IMG/VR virus record: IMGVR_UViG_3300044712_001944
Coordinates: 1 to 25,131 of that record
Reading direction: 5' to 3' (one strand)
Origin: a virus
Length of the DNA stretch: 25,131 nucleotides
Below are positions 10,301 to 17,467 of the stretch, piece by piece. The notes beneath the pieces were generated by a model, which was given only the letters and a program-made list of their open reading frames with translations, had not been told where the DNA came from and made no database searches. The position numbers were made by a program, and so were the translations under genes. Each line of letters opens with the position of its first letter. The first letter of the stretch is position 1.

Positions 10301-11188
10301 GCCCAAATCTACGCTTCCTGTTGCTCCTGTGTAAGGAACAAATGTGCTAGTGGCATTTGAATAATTTATTGATTCTGGTAATGATGAAGAATTATAATAT
10401 CCGTAAGGATTACTTAATCCATAATAAAGCGTATCAGCATAAGTTTTATTCCAATTAAATAAAGAAAGATATGTAGAATAATTAGCACCAAAGGTATCAT
10501 TAACATATATTGGTGCTGTTGTTATATTATAATAAGAATATGGATTAGAAACTAAGTAATAAGAAGTGTTAGTTGCATTCCAGTTAGCACTTAACATTAA
10601 GGTTCCATTAACTGCTTGACTCCAATTTATTTTATTTAAGAAAGAAGAATAATTACCAGCAAATGTGTCATTGATATATATTGGAGCTGTTGTAATGTTA
10701 TAATATGAGTAAGGATTTGAAATTGAATAATAAAGTGTATCTGCTAGTGATTGATTCCAAGAAGTATTACCCGCACCTGATGGAGCATAAAGTGTATCAG
10801 CATAAGTTTTATTAAAAGTTGCATAAGTATCATTCCAAAATGAATATGGATTTGTTTTCAAATAGTAACCAGATAAGTCTACGGTCCAGTTAGCAATCAA
10901 TCCTGTTGCATTCCAGTTTTTAATATAACCACTTACATTCCAATCTCTGATTAATCCAGAAGAATTAAGATTTGGTAATGTTGTAGAATTATAAAAAGAA
11001 AAAGGGTTAGAATAAGGATAAAAATATAATGAATCAAGTCCGTCTAAGTAATCTGAATTATTAACATTAGTTGTTGTTTCATTAATTACTAATGTTGAAG
11101 GGGTACTACTAGAAGAAAATCCATAATAAGCAGAGAGGAAAGGAAGGCATAAAAAGATTACTAATAACCCTATGATCTTGTTAGCCAT
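7298..11188 (-). CDS. Giant repetitive N-glycosylated fibre/adhesin
   Basis: A 1296-aa secreted protein with a signal peptide (residues 1-20, ending FLSAYYG). Most of it consists of short repeats of three kinds: YxSNPYxYYN(I/S)TTAPIYxNDTF, (T)FNKTYADTLYYGLSNPY, and a ten-residue GYIKDWNATG/GLIANWNASG unit. Residues ~560-690 form a non-repetitive domain. Near the C-terminus a GNVGIATGSPQNKLNVLGD segment resembles the motif that precedes the tip domain of many phage tail fibres (GIGTTSP type), and the protein ends in a beta-rich NGTGWVIKG tail. Sequons occur every few residues. The whole resembles a trimeric receptor-binding fibre. It overlaps the 272-aa gene by 19 bases. Confidence 0.87.
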   Translation of the reverse strand: MANKIIGLLVIFLCLPFLSAYYGFSSSSTPSTLVINETTTNVNNSDYLDGLDSLYFYPYSNPFSFYNSTTLPNLNSSGLIRDWNVSGYIKNWNATGLIANWTVDLSGYYLKTNPYSFWNDTYATFNKTYADTLYAPSGAGNTSWNQSLADTLYYSISNPYSYYNITTAPIYINDTFAGNYSSFLNKINWSQAVNGTLMLSANWNATNTSYYLVSNPYSYYNITTAPIYVNDTFGANYSTYLSLFNWNKTYADTLYYGLSNPYGYYNSSSLPESINYSNATSTFVPYTGATGSVDLGANALTSNYLTLNATSTGIMFRNETDEFLSLYSDNTDTLDLGKNYLVFDITDKLGGFLFMRNSDSKQLFKVNMDTEIANFSGDVFSNNYNLTDGYLYATNGTYLTSESLWNANYSDFLNKITWTEAVNGTLALNSSLSNYYLASNPNAYYNITTAPIYINDTFRQNYSTYLTLFNWNKTYADTLYSPVAEPLSLHLNQNNWNNDSAGYIYWDAANARIVFNQTKLETMYFNASAISAVRGTGAGVIGNLLTYDGISYNVTEASGATGLDFRVNFTGITSFNQIVFRYKSTAGENHLVNVQLYDFADGDWENYATLGEVSEYNIKQIGVFDESEHISGGVVQLRFYQSANGNTGHVHYYDWVTISEGLSTPAGTEIDPFSFHKNENLNNTGYNITGSYFFGNGSQLTGVLTSYTETDPQWTDNFTKYNASWSNTTNNTYHSYNTTGLIKDWNSTGYIANWNATGYIKDWNASGYIANWNASGLIKDDNATGYIKNWWVNIVNGTVLLASQWNATNTSYYLASNPNTYWNSTFATFNKTYADTLYYGLSNPYSYYNSSTAPIYLNDTFRGTNYSTFLTHITWANAVNGTLALASSVPTNNNQLLNGNTYWNSTFATFNKTYADSLYYGLSNPYSYYNSTNPQTELDPKWTDNFTKYNSTWSSITNTSYYLVSNPYAYYNSTTAPIYLNDTFRGTNYSTFLTHVTWANVVNGTMASWVNVMNGTIAKTSDLVNYNSSGLIKDWNVSGYIKDWNATGYIKNWWIDAYNGTLLHSADWNATNTSYVPFTGAGSNVDLNAKNLTNVNYISIGSNSANLALDVNGQARTNGAFIANGTTTLPTTIGNYTSMYYYETGHAGRLLAYDGTNYRDLAIGDWNSGNPNIMLKTGGNVGIATGSPQNKLNVLGDINATTSIFSQGKNLTLGYDYALNSSTSGSANWNANYSTYLTKPTWTIAYNGTLAKTDATNTFSSIQTFGANVTLTNNYLTNGTGGAYIRHNGTGWVIKG
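8818..8976. repeat. 30-bp tandem repeats encoding a ten-residue WN motif
   Basis: About five successive units of roughly 30 bases encode G-(Y/L)-I-(K/A)-(D/N)-W-N-A-(T/S) in the fibre gene. Alternation between IKDWN and IANWN units suggests a two-unit repeat of 20 residues. Isolated copies also occur near 8030-8105 and 10880-10960. The pattern is clear in the protein, and the DNA is more diverged. Confidence 0.8.
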
Positions 11189-11988
11189 TTCATCATTCCT
11201 CCCTTATCACCTGCTGGAGCTCCACCTCTTCCCCCAATTAATTCAGATATTTGTGTATGTCTTCTAATGGAACCTCTTTCTTCCCCACGGAAAGCTCTAT
11301 TGTAAGTAGCATAAACCATTGCTTCAAGTTGAGACATTATCATACCATATTCTCTTAGCTTTTGTTTTCTTTGTTCTGTTCTAATCTTAGCAATTTCTTC
11401 TTCAATTTTGTTCTGCATTTCATTAAGAACATCTTTTTTAACTTGTTCAGAATCAATTTTGATGTTTAATATCTCTGCAGCAAACATTTTTAGTTTCTTT
11501 TTCTCATCTAATCTATCATTGAATATCTTCTTACATTCCTCTAATGTTGGCTCTCTGAATAATACTTCATACTTCATAAGAACTAAATCATTTAATTCTC
11601 CAACAAATCTACTCATTAAAGTTTTAATTTGTTTCTCGTCAAAATTAGATAATAATGTATTTTTATTAATATAAAAGTGAATCATCTGCATAATTCTATC
11701 AACTCCCCAGTCAGTTAATGTTCTTTCTTCTTTAATCTTAATTGCTTCCCATACTTGATTGCCCTCTGGAGATATTCTTAAAACATCTTGTCTAAGAAGA
11801 TGATAAATTTCTTCTTTAATTGAATCAACTTCTAATTGAGTTTCAGCTAAGTTCTTCTCTTGCTCTTGATAATAGTATTGAGCTGTTGCTTGTGATTGAT
11901 TTGCTTGTCCTAATCCAGCTTGTATTTGTGCTTGAGAATAATTATTATCTATCTCTTCTTGACTCATTGAATGATTTGGGTTTTCCAT
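11170..11988 (-). CDS. Coiled-coil protein with Gln-rich N-terminus
   Basis: A 272-aa soluble protein. Residues 1-45 are rich in Gln and Asn, residues ~45-75 look like a coiled coil, residues ~75-180 form a charged helical domain, and residues ~175-225 are another long Lys/Glu coiled coil. It ends with a Gly-rich, basic tail (GGRGGAPAGDKGGMMKWLTRS). No enzyme motif or membrane helix is visible. It lies between the 96-aa basic protein and the fibre. A scaffold, internal virion or assembly role is plausible from position. Family unknown. Confidence 0.78.
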   Translation of the reverse strand: MENPNHSMSQEEIDNNYSQAQIQAGLGQANQSQATAQYYYQEQEKNLAETQLEVDSIKEEIYHLLRQDVLRISPEGNQVWEAIKIKEERTLTDWGVDRIMQMIHFYINKNTLLSNFDEKQIKTLMSRFVGELNDLVLMKYEVLFREPTLEECKKIFNDRLDEKKKLKMFAAEILNIKIDSEQVKKDVLNEMQNKIEEEIAKIRTEQRKQKLREYGMIMSQLEAMVYATYNRAFRGEERGSIRRHTQISELIGGRGGAPAGDKGGMMKWLTRS

Positions 11989-12027
11989 TTTATAGTTTTA
12001 ACTTCTATTTCTTTTAAGTAAGTTAGA

Positions 12028-12318
12028 TTATATTAGACTATCTATCCTAAAAGGTTTATACTTTCCTTGTCTATAATTAACAGCAGTTCTTCTTCTTGGA
12101 GCACTTATTTTGTATGCTGTTTTAGCAATAGACTCTATTTTTCTTCCGAAAGTTGGCTTATTAGCTCTCTCCTTTGCTCTTTCAGATGCAACTCTTAGTG
12201 CTTCCTTTTCAAATACTCTTCTTTCTTCTGCTCTTGTTCTTTTTCTAACTTCCATTCTAAATGCTTCATTCTCTTTTCTTTCCATCTTGAAAGTTTCTAA
12301 TCTTTTCTTTAGTTCCAT
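12028..12318 (-). CDS. Small strongly basic helical protein
   Basis: A 96-aa protein very rich in Arg, Lys and Glu with a long amphipathic helix (residues ~1-55) and a basic Arg/Tyr-rich C-terminus (APRRRTAVNYRQGKYKPFR). It starts directly after the TAA of the 826-aa gene. High positive charge and small size fit a nucleic-acid-binding internal protein, perhaps genome packaging inside the particle. This is inference and no family is recognised. Confidence 0.73.
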   Translation of the reverse strand: MELKKRLETFKMERKENEAFRMEVRKRTRAEERRVFEKEALRVASERAKERANKPTFGRKIESIAKTAYKISAPRRRTAVNYRQGKYKPFRIDSLI

Positions 12319-14799
12319 TTATTTTCTTCTTAGACCTCCTTTCATTTGTTTAAACATTTTTATCTCTTGTTTCTCTCCCAATGCTGAAAGAGAACTCTTT
12401 GCAGGTTGAATAAATACTTGTCCTTCTTTCTTTGACATCTTAGTTCTATATCCTTTAACTTTACTCCCTTTAAAGCCACCAACTTTAAAAGTTCTTGCTA
12501 AGGTATTTCTAACAACTTTATTTCCAATCCCTATTGCTTCCATTGGGCTTTTTCCATAACCAACAATTCTAAATTGTCCTTTTCGACGGACTGATACTGG
12601 AAATAAACCTTGAAATTCTTTTTGGGTAGTTACTTGATTAATCTTTATTGGAGCAGGAGATTTAGTTTCTTTTCTGGAAGAAGTAACTGGATAATAGCTT
12701 TTTGATGGTTTTGGATAATAAGATGAACTTCCTTTACTTATACTCTTTAAACTTGATTGGCTTACTGCAGAAGATATTGACTTGCTCACACTTGAAATAG
12801 TTGAAGGAGAAATATTACTGCTTCTACTTCTTGAACTTCCTTTTGAAGAATAAATATTTGATATTGAACTAACTGAACTTGGTGCATTTGAAGATGAAGA
12901 GATACTATAACTTACTGAAGATGGAGCAACAGAAACATAACTTTCTTTTGATGTAGGTGAACTTCCTTTATTAGATAAATAACTTGCTCCAATAGAACTT
13001 GGAGTGAATATTGGATAAGAAGATACTGGTAAGTTGTAAGAAGAAGCCCCACCAACTAAACTTAAACTGCTTGTTGGTAATGCTACAACACTTTCTCCAC
13101 CATATTTAAAGACATCAATTTTAACTGGAACTCCAAAGATTTTTGTATAAAATTTAGAGAACTCTGTTTGAATATTGTAAGCTCCTGCTTCTGGTCTAAA
13201 TATTGCTTCAGCTTCTGACTTTATTAAAGGAATATCTGCATAACCCTCTTTTGCTGGGTTTTTAAATAACCAATTTAAAGTTCCTGTTTTAGAAACTTTA
13301 ACAGCTGGAGAATATCTAAATCCTTCTGGTTTAAGATAAGCTACTGCCGGATTAGTTGAACCAGTAAATACTTCTTTAATGCTAGTTGGAACATTAAATC
13401 CAGAATAACTATTTTTATTTATCTTAGAGAACGGAGTTGATATTTTATAACTACCATATAATCCAGATAATTCTGATGATCCAGATTCTGGAGTGATAGT
13501 TCCACTCTTCCAGAAGTTACTAGATGTTGTATGAAAAGCACCTGCTTCTTTTCCAAATTCTGAATAAATATTCTTCTGAAATATCTTAACTTGAGTTTGT
13601 GTTTGTGGTAATGTTGGATATTCTCCTTGAGGAATATCAATATATTCTCTACCTCTTACATTCCAATAACCCTTAACAACATTAAATCCTTTTTGTCCTG
13701 TAGCAAATCCTAAACCTCCAGCACTTCCATATAATAAATTGGTACCTACAACTGAACCAGCTTGAGAATAAGATTTTGATGTTACTACCTCTTTAACAAC
13801 ATTTGCTCCATAAATTCCTGTTAAAGCTAATCCACCAATCTTGAAAGCTCCACCTGTTATTGCTCCTATTGTTGGAGAGATATAAGATGCCCCAGCAACT
13901 ACTGCTTCTGAACCAGCACCAATACCTGCACCTATTCCAGCAACGACAATGGTCTTCAATGGTTTAGTTCTAACTTCTTGTAATATTCCTACTCCAGCTC
14001 CTGCTGCAGTTTCTAAAGCATAAGGTAAGAAAGGCATAACATCACCTATTTTTCCTAAAGTAATTCTTTGTTGTCTTAAAAAGTTAGTAGTAGTAGAGAA
14101 ATCTTTCTCTTCTGGATTAAAATTTTGACTTTCAAAGAACTTTCCTATTGTTGGTTCTGTTATTTTTGTTCTTATATTTGAATTAATATTATTATAATCT
14201 GAAACTATACCAGAAAAGAAAGTGTTAGAAATAGGAGTACTTGAACTTGTAATAGTTCTTGCTGGTATTTCAGTTGTTGTTACTGTTTCAACATTAGGGT
14301 TGGTATAAATACCGCTAACTCTCCCAGTTCCAACTGGCTTACCATATTTCTTAGATGCTTCTGCTCTCAATTCTTGTTGAAATTGGTTTGCTGTCTTGCC
14401 TGTTCCCTGAACAATAGCATTACCATAATAAGTACTTGATCCAACTCTTACTCCGCCACTTCTTTGAACATAAATGTTTTGATTTGTTTGTTGTTGATTT
14501 TGCTGAGCAACAAAAGATTGTTGTTGAGGAGTTAAATTATTTGTAGAGGTTGTAGATTTAGTTGGTACAAATTTAGAAGGAGCTGGAGTTGTTGGTAGAG
14601 TTGGCTCTTTTGGAGGAAGAATAGATTGTGCTGGTGTGAATCCTACTTCATTAGACCCCCCACCTCCGCCACCACTTCTTTTCTTTGGAGGTACTGGAAC
14701 TGTTGGGGCAATACTCATTCCTCTACTTGGATCTGCTTTAGCTAGTGCCTCGCCTAGCTTTCCGCCAATTACTGCACCAGTTTTTGTTCTATATGCCAT
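12319..14799 (-). CDS. Large Ser/Gly-rich probable structural protein
   Basis: An 826-aa protein without a signal peptide. Residues 1-120 are low-complexity (Gly, Pro, Gln, Thr) with a poly-Gly run near residue 45. A Gly/Ala-rich hydrophobic region (about residues 255-345) resembles membrane-active or membrane-spanning hairpins. The middle contains several Tyr/Gly beta-like segments. Residues ~620-700 are an extreme Ser-rich stretch, and the last ~95 residues are basic (FPVSVRRKGQFRIVGYGKSP onward). Non-coding space with a TATA-like element and an SD-like AGAGG precedes it, so it probably opens the structural gene group. Size and composition suit a minor virion or penetration protein. I do not recognise a family. 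Confidence 0.8.
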   Translation of the reverse strand: MAYRTKTGAVIGGKLGEALAKADPSRGMSIAPTVPVPPKKRSGGGGGGSNEVGFTPAQSILPPKEPTLPTTPAPSKFVPTKSTTSTNNLTPQQQSFVAQQNQQQTNQNIYVQRSGGVRVGSSTYYGNAIVQGTGKTANQFQQELRAEASKKYGKPVGTGRVSGIYTNPNVETVTTTEIPARTITSSSTPISNTFFSGIVSDYNNINSNIRTKITEPTIGKFFESQNFNPEEKDFSTTTNFLRQQRITLGKIGDVMPFLPYALETAAGAGVGILQEVRTKPLKTIVVAGIGAGIGAGSEAVVAGASYISPTIGAITGGAFKIGGLALTGIYGANVVKEVVTSKSYSQAGSVVGTNLLYGSAGGLGFATGQKGFNVVKGYWNVRGREYIDIPQGEYPTLPQTQTQVKIFQKNIYSEFGKEAGAFHTTSSNFWKSGTITPESGSSELSGLYGSYKISTPFSKINKNSYSGFNVPTSIKEVFTGSTNPAVAYLKPEGFRYSPAVKVSKTGTLNWLFKNPAKEGYADIPLIKSEAEAIFRPEAGAYNIQTEFSKFYTKIFGVPVKIDVFKYGGESVVALPTSSLSLVGGASSYNLPVSSYPIFTPSSIGASYLSNKGSSPTSKESYVSVAPSSVSYSISSSSNAPSSVSSISNIYSSKGSSRSRSSNISPSTISSVSKSISSAVSQSSLKSISKGSSSYYPKPSKSYYPVTSSRKETKSPAPIKINQVTTQKEFQGLFPVSVRRKGQFRIVGYGKSPMEAIGIGNKVVRNTLARTFKVGGFKGSKVKGYRTKMSKKEGQVFIQPAKSSLSALGEKQEIKMFKQMKGGLRRK

Positions 14800-14850
14800 A
14801 CACTAACCTCTTGTTGTAACTTAGTAACATCATTTAACTTTATATTTGTT
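14800..14850 (-). promoter_or_regulatory. Possible promoter of the structural gene block
   Basis: On the minus strand an AAATATAAAG TATA-like element (about 14839-14848) lies some 40 bases before the 826-aa gene's ATG, and AGAGGTTAGTG just before the ATG can serve as ribosome-binding site. The spacing allows a short leader. The overlap with the end of the DUF192 gene is typical for compact genomes. Confidence 0.42.
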
Positions 14851-15112
14851 TTGGATACGGCTTAGGATAAACAAATACTTCTATTAAACAAGTATAAGGT
14901 TTTGAAGGACGGATAAATAATGTGAATGGTTTAACAATAAATCTTTCAACATTACTATCTTCTAAAAAGAATGTTGCTTCAAAGGTATGAAACACAAAGA
15001 AAGAATGAATAAACTTTCTCGTCGGCTTTTCAAAGTTAAAGATTAAACTCTCGTGATTACTTTTTTTAAACATTAAGCCAATTTGCTTTTGTATTCCTTT
15101 AACTTCTATCAT
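14840..15112 (-). CDS. DUF192 family protein
   Basis: A 90-aa protein matching the DUF192 pattern from memory: an early GLMFKKS motif (family: RGLMFR), an aromatic-hydrophobic strand, a segment at the position of the family's FWM-N-T region (here SFFVFHTFEATFFLED), a FIVKPFTLF strand and the closing PYTCLIEV strand. DUF192 proteins are small beta-barrels found widely in bacteria and archaea, with no firmly settled biochemical role. They are usually about 110-150 aa with a signal peptide. This one is minimal and has no export signal, so it acts in the cytoplasm or in the particle. The start overlaps the stop of the preceding one-helix peptide by four bases. Confidence 0.72.
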   Translation of the reverse strand: MIEVKGIQKQIGLMFKKSNHESLIFNFEKPTRKFIHSFFVFHTFEATFFLEDSNVERFIVKPFTLFIRPSKPYTCLIEVFVYPKPYPKQI

Positions 15113-15213
15113 CTTAACATTACCTTTATAATATAAACCCCAAAGAATAAACCAATTAAAAACATTATTATTTTAAACCAATCATTAATCTTTTTCTTTG
15201 TTTCTGGTTTCAT
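15109..15213 (-). CDS. 34-aa single-helix membrane peptide
   Basis: A short gene read by hand: MKPETKKKINDWF, then one hydrophobic helix (IIMFLIGLFFGVYII) and KVMLR. Both ends overlap neighbours as ATGA, with the zinc-finger gene upstream and the DUF192 gene downstream. This strongly supports it as a real coupled gene despite its size. Basic residues on the N-terminal side suggest that end stays in the cytoplasm. Function unknown. Confidence 0.68.
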   Translation of the reverse strand: MKPETKKKINDWFKIIMFLIGLFFGVYIIKVMLR

Positions 15214-15545
15214 TTTATATTTAATACTCCTTCATTAATTATATTGTTTGTATTATTTAAATATGTTTTTTCTTGATACCTTTCTCTTCTTTTTGCTAAG
15301 ATACAATTTCTACAATGACCTGTTCTATTCTCTCTTGTTAATAATATCCCACATACGACACAATGTTTATTTGAAAGAAGTCTATGATTAAGATATTCTT
15401 TGTGCCCTCTTTGAATAGATTGTAATTCAGAATAACACCTTGAACAAACATTAAAGCCATGCCATAAAGCTTTAGCTTTAACTTCCATATTAAAATTTAT
15501 ACTTCTGCATTCCATTCCATCAATCTTCTTTCTTTGACATTTCAT
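15210..15545 (-). CDS. Small zinc-finger protein
   Basis: A protein of about 111 aa when started at 15545, where its ATG overlaps the stop of the 39-aa gene as ATGA. An upstream in-frame start is possible but less likely. Paired Cys motifs (CSRC near residue 33, CVVCG near 62, CRNC near 78) plus His residues indicate one or two zinc-binding modules, followed by a basic AKRRERYQEK segment typical of nucleic-acid-binding fingers. It is likely a regulatory or nuclease-accessory DNA-binding protein. No HNH catalytic pattern can be confirmed. Confidence 0.72.
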   Translation of the reverse strand: MKCQRKKIDGMECRSINFNMEVKAKALWHGFNVCSRCYSELQSIQRGHKEYLNHRLLSNKHCVVCGILLTRENRTGHCRNCILAKRRERYQEKTYLNNTNNIINEGVLNIK

Positions 15546-15661
15546 ATTATTTCTTCTCCACATAAAGGACACTTAACTTTCTTTCTTCTTACCATTTGTT
15601 TATCTCTCTTAGTAAGTAAGTCGATTATCTTTGCTTTGCAGTGGGGGCATTGCATTATCAT
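15542..15661 (-). CDS. 39-aa two-knuckle zinc ribbon
   Basis: A very short gene read by hand. The protein begins MIMQCPHCKAK and has a second knuckle CPLCGEEII at its end, giving a classic CPxC-x(n)-CPxC zinc ribbon. It is joined to both neighbours by four-base ATGA overlaps. Such minimal ribbons act as DNA, RNA or protein adaptors. The length is complete for a free-standing ribbon. Confidence 0.72.
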   Translation of the reverse strand: MIMQCPHCKAKIIDLLTKRDKQMVRRKKVKCPLCGEEII

Positions 15662-15864
15662 GTAGTTACCAATAATTTCTTTTGACATTGCCTCTCCTTA
15701 TAATCTTTAACCCATTGATTGTGCATAATTTTAATATACTTCTTTGAACAATTCTTTGAACAAGTAACTGAATTGCTTTTTCTTCTGCAAGAATTAACTC
15801 CTCCAGAGTTTGGTCTATCATAGGTTTCAAATTCTCTATTACAGACTATGCAGTGTTTTATCAT
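15658..15864 (-). CDS. Small treble-clef-like zinc-finger protein
   Basis: A 68-aa protein starting at 15864 (MIKHCIVCNREF). An in-frame alternative start nine codons upstream would reach into the structured non-coding stretch and is not preferred. Cys residues are arranged as CxxC, then after a Gly/Arg/Asn-rich loop SVTCSKNCSKKY, the layout seen in many phage and archaeal treble-clef fingers, often at the N-terminus of HNH-type nucleases or alone. It is basic and likely binds DNA or RNA. Its stop overlaps the 39-aa ribbon gene as ATGA. Confidence 0.7.
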   Translation of the reverse strand: MIKHCIVCNREFETYDRPNSGGVNSCRRKSNSVTCSKNCSKKYIKIMHNQWVKDYKERQCQKKLLVTT

Positions 15865-15872
15865 ATTATAAT

Positions 15873-16136
15873 CTCCCACCAGCAATTGCAAGGCTTAGGG
15901 AACTGATGGGAGTATTATCTCTGCACAAGAACAGATGGTATCCAGAGAGAAAAACTTGTGCAGAGTATAAATCCCTTGTTCCATTGTTCAATTCAAAAGG
16001 CGAACGGCAGGATGAAAAAGAGGTGTCTAGAGAAGAAAAAGCACCTTTGTTGATTTTTGTTGTAGAAGTCAAGCCGTTCATAGAAGGGAGTTTGTGATCA
16101 ACATCTCCTTCCCACTCCAAACTTGGAACAAGGGAT
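15873..16136. ncRNA. Candidate multi-helix structured RNA (or structured DNA element)
   Basis: The 300 bases between 15865 and 16164 hold no convincing gene but are full of perfect inverted repeats: 15873-15878 with 15907-15912; 15919-15929 with 15955-15965 (11 bp); 15971-15983 with 16124-16136 (13 bp). Inside the last lie 16002-16008 with 16073-16079, 16021-16026 with 16041-16046, and 16083-16090 with 16105-16111. The hexamer GTTGAT (16049-16054) can pair with ATCAAC (16097-16102) in the last hairpin loop, giving a pseudoknot. Nested helices with a tertiary contact suggest a folded RNA. A replication origin is the alternative. The transcribed strand is not determined, and the minus strand fits the operon. 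No match to tRNA, RNase P, SRP or group I/II cores was seen. Confidence 0.6.
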
Positions 16137-16164
16137 ACATGACAGACTTTAGTTTGTGTGAATT

Positions 16165-17466
16165 TCATTCTACTTTTCCTCTTTGTTGAAACATCTTTAT
16201 TTTCTCTTGGGCTTTCTTATAATTAACTTTAACTAATCTTCCTCTTGCTACTTTCTTCTTTTCAATTAAAAGGTTTAATCTTTTCAAAGCTCTCCCTACC
16301 CACTTTTCATTTATCCAATCTTCTCCACTTCCCATAAACTCTTTAAACTTATTAGTTAGTTCACTAATAAAAACAAAGCCATCTCTTTCTACTTCTTGAC
16401 TTAAGAAATCATAAAGGGAAACATCTGAGTTATCTGATATTGCCTCTTCTTTCTTTATTTCTATAATTGATTTGAAGTCTTCTATTATCTGCTCAAACAA
16501 TTCATCTGAAATATTATAAGCAACTAGAAATAAAGGGAAGCTTAACTCTAAGAATCTACCAGTTATCCCACTACTAAATACTTTATTAAAAAATACTTCT
16601 TTTGTATCTTTAGTGGTGTTAGTGCCGTTAGTGTTATATATGATGTTAGTGTTGTTAATGACGTTTAATAGCACATAGTCGTTCCATTCTGTATAGATGT
16701 TTTTAATAGAAACGTCACGGCACAAACGGCACTGAACCAGTTTTTCCTTTATAATTTTAAATTTTTGGAATGACGTTTCTTTTTCCCACATTTCAATTAA
16801 GCTAGTTTTTTTAGGATTATCTGACCTTTCTAGGATTATTTGGATACATCTATCTCCCAAAACATCTTCCATTCCAGAGATGTTAGCAATTTGGATTGGT
16901 CTATAAACATCAAACTCTTCTACTACCATCTTCTCTCCAGTAAAGTCTTTCTTCTTAGCCATCCTTTTAACTTTAGTTCCTTTCTTGTAAGCGGAGTTAA
17001 GTAACTCCCTTAAACTTTCAATTCCTTTTCTAGTTATTCCTTCAAACTCATCTATACCTAATCCTCCTTTGGTTCTAAACAATACTGCTTCAGTTAAACT
17101 ATTAAGTAAGCTACCATCAATAAAGCTATTAATCATTTTCATTAGTCTTGTCTTTCCGCTTCCCTTCATAGCATTAAAGAATAGGTAGGGGTAAGATTCA
17201 AAGTCTTCATGTAAGATTGCTCCAATAATCCAAACAGCTACAATCCTTTTACTTTCATCTGGCATCTCCATATACTTATCTAAGAACTGATTAATTATAA
17301 TATATAGCTCTTCTGGAGAGTTATCTCTTTCCCATTCAGAACAATAGTTATTTAATCCAACACTAAACTTTTCAAAGTTAGTACTCTTTAAAGAACACTT
17401 CCCTTCTTCATAGTATCTACAATTCTTGCAAATCATTAAAGAAGTTAGATCACCTACTTCTTCCAT
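16165..17466 (-). CDS. Zinc-finger AAA+/D5-like replication helicase
   Basis: A 433-aa protein. Residues 13-42 hold four Cys (CKNC, C23, C42), probably a metal site. A P-loop ATPase domain follows: Walker A in NAMKGSGKTR (K105), Walker B in GLGIDEFEG (D139, E140), a sensor-like IANISG near 193-198, and an arginine-finger candidate in GDRCIQ (R206). This order resembles DUF3631/D5-like helicases found in plasmid and virus replication proteins. The C-terminal ~80 residues look like a winged helix. No primase domain is attached. It is the best candidate for a replication protein and presumably unwinds DNA at the origin. It starts two bases after the Sm-like gene stop. Confidence 0.78.
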   Translation of the reverse strand: MEEVGDLTSLMICKNCRYYEEGKCSLKSTNFEKFSVGLNNYCSEWERDNSPEELYIIINQFLDKYMEMPDESKRIVAVWIIGAILHEDFESYPYLFFNAMKGSGKTRLMKMINSFIDGSLLNSLTEAVLFRTKGGLGIDEFEGITRKGIESLRELLNSAYKKGTKVKRMAKKKDFTGEKMVVEEFDVYRPIQIANISGMEDVLGDRCIQIILERSDNPKKTSLIEMWEKETSFQKFKIIKEKLVQCRLCRDVSIKNIYTEWNDYVLLNVINNTNIIYNTNGTNTTKDTKEVFFNKVFSSGITGRFLELSFPLFLVAYNISDELFEQIIEDFKSIIEIKKEEAISDNSDVSLYDFLSQEVERDGFVFISELTNKFKEFMGSGEDWINEKWVGRALKRLNLLIEKKKVARGRLVKVNYKKAQEKIKMFQQRGKVE

Positions 17467-17467
17467 T

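Noticed and set aside
15810-16097. Plus-strand open frame through the same region
   Set aside because: It runs antisense over a well-supported zinc-finger gene and the structured element, with no good ribosome-binding site.
15866-16168. A 100-codon open frame on the minus strand whose ATG overlaps the helicase stop as ATGA
   Set aside because: Its composition (scattered Cys, Ser-Leu runs, no fold-like pattern) and its complete overlap with strong nested inverted repeats argue for a structured non-coding element. The ATGA overlap could be chance. It remains a possible alternative if relatives conserve the frame.
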